Below are positions 5,559 to 8,818 of a DNA stretch of 8,818 nt, one piece after another. Each line of letters starts with the position of its first letter. The first letter of the stretch is position 1. The stretch is from Gemmatimonadota bacterium. GTDB taxonomy: Bacteria; Gemmatimonadota; Gemmatimonadetes; Longimicrobiales; RSA9. Below the pieces are notes generated by a model, which ran no database searches, had not been told where the DNA came from, and was given only the letters and a program-made list of their open reading frames with translations. Location: assembly GCA_012027055.1 (NCBI GenBank), contig VEPF01000001.1, positions 1 to 8,818 on the forward strand, written 5' to 3'. The position numbers and the translations under genes were made by a program.

Positions 5559-6310
5559 TGGCAGGGCAGCGGACGGTGCTGGTGGAAGCGTGCGTGGACT
5601 CGGTCGAGAGTGCGCTCGCCGCGGAGGCGGGCGGTGCCGGCCGCATCGAGCTGTGCGACAACCTGGTGGAAGGCGGCACCACGCCCAGCGCCGCGACCAT
5701 CGCGGTGGCCTGCGAGCGGCTCCGCATTCCGGTATTCGTGATCATACGGCCGCGCGGCGGCGATTTCCTGTACAGCGATCTCGAGCTGGAGATCATGCGG
5801 CGCGACATTGCGCAGGCGAAGACGCTGGGTGCGAGTGGGGTAGTGATCGGCGCGCTGCGGGCGGATGGCACGGTGGACGTGGAGCGAGCCCGGCCGCTGG
5901 TCGAGGCAGCACGCCCCATGCAGGTGACACATCACCGGGCGTTCGACGTCACGCCCGATCCGTTCGAAGCGCTCGAGGCGATCATTGCCCTGGGTGCGGA
6001 CCGGGTGCTCACGTCCGGCCAGGCGCCCTCCGCGCTTGAGGGTGCCGAGGTGATCGCCGCCGCAGTCCGGCAAGCCGCCGGCCGAATCGGGATCTTGCCG
6101 GGCGCCGGCATCGATGGCGGCAATGCCCGCCGGATCGTCGAGATCACGGGCGCCCGCGAGATCCACGTGCGGGGCACGGCATTGCGGCCCAGCGCCATGC
6201 GCTACCGGAACCAGCGGGTCGATTTCGGGGGGCGGCTCACGGCGGAGGACCATGTGCTCGAGGTCACGGACGCCGGCCTCATTGGGGCGATCGTGCAGGC
6301 GGTCGGTTAG
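5555..6310 (+). CDS. cutC: CutC family protein (PF03932), TIM-barrel, called copper homeostasis
   Basis: This 251-residue cytoplasmic protein matches E. coli CutC in length and motifs: EACVDS (11-16), RIELC (30-34), GGTTPS (40-45), IRPRGGDF (64-71), HHRAFD (126-131), LTSGQ (152-156), GAGI (183-186) and MRYRNQ (215-220). Cys13 and Cys34 fall in the conserved N-terminal region. The family is annotated as copper homeostasis, but E. coli cutC phenotypes were later attributed to the small RNA MicL encoded at that locus, so a direct copper role in bacteria is doubtful. The ATG at 5555 overlaps the fucosidase stop as ATGA, and GGAGG (5541-5545) lies inside the fucosidase gene, so the two are co-translated. 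That context favours a job in sugar metabolism, though this is inference. A second ATG at 5558 is an equally possible start. No copper transporter, chaperone or oxidase is nearby. Confidence 0.93.
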   Translation: MMAGQRTVLVEACVDSVESALAAEAGGAGRIELCDNLVEGGTTPSAATIAVACERLRIPVFVIIRPRGGDFLYSDLELEIMRRDIAQAKTLGASGVVIGALRADGTVDVERARPLVEAARPMQVTHHRAFDVTPDPFEALEAIIALGADRVLTSGQAPSALEGAEVIAAAVRQAAGRIGILPGAGIDGGNARRIVEITGAREIHVRGTALRPSAMRYRNQRVDFGGRLTAEDHVLEVTDAGLIGAIVQAVG

Positions 6311-6419
6311 CGCGGCCGGAGTCGCCCGTGCGAACAGGAAGCTTGCGGCGCGCGGGTCGTCCTTCCATCCATACAGGCCCCGGGTCCAGCGCGATTGCGC
6401 CGCGCGAGAGGAGACCGAC

Positions 6420-6788
6420 ATGACCGATGCGCAGCCCCGACGGCAACCCGTCCGCAAGACTCGCCGGGCGCTCACCCGCTACCAGCCCCAGGCCACTGCG
6501 CTCCGCTGGGAGGCCCGGTACGCCCCGGCCCCGGGGGTGACCTGGAGCATCGTGGACCGGGAGGCGGTGGTCAGCAACCAGGGCACCGGCCGGGACTACA
6601 CGCTCAATCCCGTGGGCACCGCCGTCTGGGAGCTCCTGGACGGCCACCGCCCGCTGGCCGCGGTGCTGGGGGCGCTGGCGGAGAGCTTCGATGCACCGGA
6701 CCGTCAACTGCGCCGCGATCTGCTGGCACTGGCCAGGGAATTGTGCGCCGCGGGGCTGATCCAGGAGCGCCGCCAGCAGTCGCGCTGA
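6420..6788 (+). CDS. PqqD-like protein (PF05402), stand-alone RRE-type domain
   Basis: This 122-residue protein has a basic N-terminal extension (1-30, rich in Arg and Gln) followed by a PqqD-like winged-helix fold (about 40-116): WSIVDREAVVSN, DYTLNPVGTAVWELLDG, then a helical part ending LARELCAAGLIQE. In PQQ and other RiPP pathways this fold (the RiPP recognition element) binds the leader of a precursor peptide and presents it to a radical SAM or other modifying enzyme. No precursor, radical SAM protein, cyclase or protease is visible here, so it is an orphan and its partner is unknown. ATG at 6420 has AGAGGAG (6407-6413) 6 bases upstream. The 109-base gap after cutC shows no convincing promoter, so co-transcription with fucosidase-cutC is possible. 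The gene converges on the MFS gene with only 9 bases between stop codons. Confidence 0.85.
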   Translation: MTDAQPRRQPVRKTRRALTRYQPQATALRWEARYAPAPGVTWSIVDREAVVSNQGTGRDYTLNPVGTAVWELLDGHRPLAAVLGALAESFDAPDRQLRRDLLALARELCAAGLIQERRQQSR

Positions 6789-6797
6789 TGCAGTGCT

Positions 6798-8093
6798 TCA
6801 GGCGCGGCCAGCCGTCCACCGGCCACGCCCTCGCTCCACGCGTGCCTCCTGACCAACCCGGGACGGGCCCTGAGCCCGGAGGGTGCGCAGGCGCTGCATG
6901 GCCACGATGCCGAAGGCCGGGCCGGCCGCGAGCATGCCGAAGGCCACCCCCCAACCGCAGCGCGCCGAAAGCTCGGTGGCCAGCCAGATCGACAACGCGG
7001 TGAGCAGGAATCCGAGCGATGTCTGCAGGGTCAGCGCCGTGCCGACCGAGTCGGCGCGGGTGACTTCGGTGACGACCGCGGAGAACTGCGCGGAGTCCGC
7101 CACTACCGCGAAGCCCCAGAGCAGGGCGAGGCCAATCACCAGCGGAGCCGGCGCCGGGAGCAGCCAGCCCACCGCCAGCGAGCACGCGCCGCTCACGACC
7201 ATGGCCCAGATGGTGACCCGCTCGCGCCCGATGCGGTCCGCCCAGTGCCCGGCCACGACCGAGCCCAGGCCACCGGCGGCAATTACGGCGAACGCCACCA
7301 CGCCGGACCGCGCAGCCGCACCCGCGCTGCTCGCCCCCCGGGCGCCGAAGTAGTCCTGGAAGAAGAGTGCGACCAGGGTCCAGCAGGCGTACAGCTCCCA
7401 CATGTGGCCCAGGTACCCTCCGATCGCGAGCCTGGTGGCTCGCTCGCGCCAGACCTGTGCCACCAGCGACCACGCGAACCGGCGGGGCGGGAAGACGAAC
7501 GGGCCATCGCGGTAGCCGGCCAGCACCAGGGCCGCCGCCAGCAACGCACCGGCCGAAGTGCTGCCGATCACGAACCACGGGTGGACCGTCCCGAAGAGCG
7601 CGCGCACCAGGTACGGTGCCGCCTTCCCCACCGTGAGGGCGCCCACCACGGTCCCGATGGCGAGCCCGCGCGCGGCACGGAACCAGGTGGCGGCCATCTT
7701 CATCGCCGGCGGATCCACGCCGGCGAGGAGCAGGCCGGTGGCGAACCGGAGCGCGAGCGCCGCGGGGAAAGACGTCGCCTGCAGCAGGAGCAGGTTGCAG
7801 CCGGCCGCGGCCAGCGCGCTCCCGGAGAAGAGCCAACGTGCGGGCAGCACATCGGCGAGGTTCAGCAGCGCGGCGATGGCGGTGCCGGCTACGAAGCCCA
7901 ACTGGACGGCGGTGGTGAGTCCGCTGACCTGGCCGGGCGTGAGCGACCACAGCGCCTGGAAGTGGTCCGCAGTGGCGCTGGCCGCGAACCACAGCGACAT
8001 CCCGAGCAACTCCGCGAGCGAGAGCAGCGCGAGCATGCGCCAGCGCCCGGACGCGGCGACCGCTTCGGGGAGATGCCCAGCGGCAGTGCTCAC
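6798..8093 (-). CDS. Major facilitator superfamily transporter, substrate unknown
   Basis: This 431-residue inner-membrane protein has about 12 hydrophobic segments in two halves. The loop between helices 8 and 9 has the MFS pattern GHWADRIGRERV (282-293), while the matching loop 2-3 (NLADVLPARWLF, 78-89) is degenerate. Stretches such as LAELLGMSLWFAASA (26-40), GYLGHMWELYACW (226-238), VVADSAQFSAVVTE (330-343) and GTALTLQTSLGFLLT (351-365) match a widespread, uncharacterised family that I remember as simply 'MFS transporter'; I cannot name a substrate. The C-terminal tail is Arg-rich and cytoplasmic. The start is GTG at 8093, 22 bases after the stop of the upstream barrel gene and without a clear ribosome site. 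An ATG at 8036, just before the first membrane helix, is a possible alternative. Co-transcription with the barrel gene is likely. Confidence 0.88.
   Translation of the reverse strand: MSTAAGHLPEAVAASGRWRMLALLSLAELLGMSLWFAASATADHFQALWSLTPGQVSGLTTAVQLGFVAGTAIAALLNLADVLPARWLFSGSALAAAGCNLLLLQATSFPAALALRFATGLLLAGVDPPAMKMAATWFRAARGLAIGTVVGALTVGKAAPYLVRALFGTVHPWFVIGSTSAGALLAAALVLAGYRDGPFVFPPRRFAWSLVAQVWRERATRLAIGGYLGHMWELYACWTLVALFFQDYFGARGASSAGAAARSGVVAFAVIAAGGLGSVVAGHWADRIGRERVTIWAMVVSGACSLAVGWLLPAPAPLVIGLALLWGFAVVADSAQFSAVVTEVTRADSVGTALTLQTSLGFLLTALSIWLATELSARCGWGVAFGMLAAGPAFGIVAMQRLRTLRAQGPSRVGQEARVERGRGRWTAGRA
6801..6829 (+). terminator. Hairpin at the convergent 3' ends of the PqqD-like and MFS genes
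   Basis: GGCGCGGCC pairs with GGCCACGCC (one mismatch) around an 11-base loop. It starts 13 bases after the PqqD-like stop codon, inside the last codons of the MFS gene. With only 9 bases between the two stops, any terminator for the plus-strand gene must lie inside the opposing gene, and this is the best candidate. It lacks a T-run. Confidence 0.25.
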
Positions 8094-8115
8094 GACAGCG
8101 CGTTTGCGGTAGCGC

Positions 8116-8818
8116 TCAGTACGACATCATGATCACCGTGCCGCCGCCTCCGCCCCCGAACCGGGGATTGACCACGTTGTTGAAAATGGAGCCGAAGCGG
8201 TAGCTGATCCCGGCCGAGACGAAGTACTCGTAGTTCGTGGCCTGCTGGCGCTGGCGCAGGAGGATCTCCTCCTCCGTGAGATCCCGCCCCGGGAGGGACA
8301 GCTGGTCGCGTACCAGCGAGTAGTTGCCGCCCACGTTGAAAGAGAAGCCCTTGAACAGCCTGACCTCGGTGCTGCCGCCGACGCCGGCGTTGTATTTGCT
8401 GCGGTCGTGCAGGTACTGCGAAGCGTTCAGCGACAGGTACATGCGGCCCCAGGGCTGGTTGGTGCCGTATTCGACCTCGAGGTCGTGGTGGCCACGGGTC
8501 TCCTCGAGCTCGCCGAAGATCGTGATCTCCCGGTAGTCGGCGTAGCGCACGCCCGGCGAGTAGCGCACGGTCAGCTGCCGCCGCGTCGATTCCGAGTAGG
8601 GCATGAAGTTGTACTCGATGCCGGGTGCGAGGCTGAGGCCCAGCGACGTGTTCCCATAGGTGTTCGTGCTGATGTTCGCCGTGATGCCGGCCGAGAGGTG
8701 CGGCCCCAGGCTCTTCACCAGCAGCGTGTTCAGGCCGTAATTCTTGAACGTGGAGACCGTCTTCTTCTGCACTCCGCTGATCTCGTACTCGAAGGTGTTC
8801 TGGCTCTGACTGCCGCTC
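8116..8818 (-). CDS. Outer-membrane beta-barrel protein (N-terminus beyond right edge)
   Basis: The last 234 codons of a larger protein are visible, and the frame stays open to the window edge, so the GTG at 8772 is an internal valine codon, not the start. The sequence is a succession of amphipathic strands with polar turns: NYGLNTLLVKSLGPHLSAGI, SLAPGIEYNFMPYSESTRRQ, LTVRYSPGVRYADYREITIFG, LEVEYGTNQPWGRMYLSLNA and FSFNVGGNYSLVRDQ. A charged loop (DLTEEEILLRQRQQATNYEYF) then leads to the final strand and IFNNVVNPRFGGGGGGTVIMMSY. The motifs ESTRRQLT, EEILLRQRQ and NNVVNPRFG mark a family I remember from Gemmatimonadota and some relatives, usually hypothetical, with a secreted N-terminal domain that would lie outside this window. 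Its role is unknown. The tail of six glycines after PRF is notable. The MFS gene follows after 22 bases. Confidence 0.8.
   Translation of the reverse strand, partial: SGSQSQNTFEYEISGVQKKTVSTFKNYGLNTLLVKSLGPHLSAGITANISTNTYGNTSLGLSLAPGIEYNFMPYSESTRRQLTVRYSPGVRYADYREITIFGELEETRGHHDLEVEYGTNQPWGRMYLSLNASQYLHDRSKYNAGVGGSTEVRLFKGFSFNVGGNYSLVRDQLSLPGRDLTEEEILLRQRQQATNYEYFVSAGISYRFGSIFNNVVNPRFGGGGGGTVIMMSY

Noticed and set aside
6114..6419. N-terminal extension of the PqqD-like protein back into cutC
   Set aside because: It is an out-of-frame reading of cutC and crosses its stop region; ATG at 6420 has a good Shine-Dalgarno.
6311..6419. Possible short precursor peptide for the PqqD-like protein
   Set aside because: No short open frame here has a ribosome site, a leader-core layout or a Cys/Thr/Ser-rich core; nothing supports a precursor gene.
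5534..6475. A 313-codon minus-strand open frame opposite cutC
   Set aside because: It mirrors the conserved CutC frame and has no ribosome site or domain of its own.
7245..8132. A 295-codon plus-strand open frame opposite the MFS gene
   Set aside because: Composition is Gln/Glu/Arg/Gly-rich without motifs; the minus strand encodes a well-formed MFS protein.
8772..8818. GTG at 8772 as the start of the right-edge barrel gene
   Set aside because: The frame remains open to the window edge with strand-like sequence (TFEYEISGV) before it, so this codon is internal.

Overview
This is a densely coded, strongly GC-rich stretch of chromosome from a diderm (Gram-negative-type) bacterium. The outer-membrane proteins resemble families I know mainly from Gemmatimonadota: a small cysteine-pair beta-barrel, and a barrel whose C-terminus reads NNVVNPRFGG. 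Gemmatimonadota is therefore my best guess for the phylum; it rests on remembered family resemblance, not on a search. I see no rRNA, tRNA, CRISPR array, insertion sequence, phage gene or attachment site. No gap between genes exceeds about 140 bases.

Layout from left to right: (1) Bases 1-2609, minus strand, form a metal-uptake operon. In transcription order it holds an outer-membrane barrel (2609-1359), a ZnuA-type periplasmic metal-binding protein (1327-419) and a ZnuC-type ATPase (422 running off the left edge). The permease is expected just outside the window. (2) 2734-3219, minus: a small secreted beta-barrel protein. (3) 3358-3636, minus: a 92-residue MTH1187/YqgV-type thiamine-binding protein. 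(4) 3637-3722: a short divergent promoter region, relatively AT-rich for this window. (5) 3723-6310, plus: a secreted GH29 alpha-L-fucosidase with an inserted PA14-like domain, joined by a 4-base ATGA overlap to cutC. (6) 6420-6788, plus: an orphan PqqD-like protein. (7) 6798-8818, minus: an outer-membrane barrel cut by the right edge, followed 22 bases later by an MFS transporter.

How the genes fit together: the left operon looks like a complete route for a transition metal, probably zinc, across both membranes. The barrel would cross the outer membrane, ZnuA bind the metal in the periplasm, and ZnuBC import it. The fucosidase-cutC pair looks like a small glycan-degrading unit and bears on the disputed function of CutC. 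The remaining genes appear to be independent units.

I did not find a clearly new multi-gene system. The observations most worth following up are the fucosidase-cutC coupling, the barrel built into the zinc operon, the PA14 insertion in GH29, and the PqqD-like protein without its usual partners. Long open frames opposite or offset to these genes are by-products of high GC and are not annotated.
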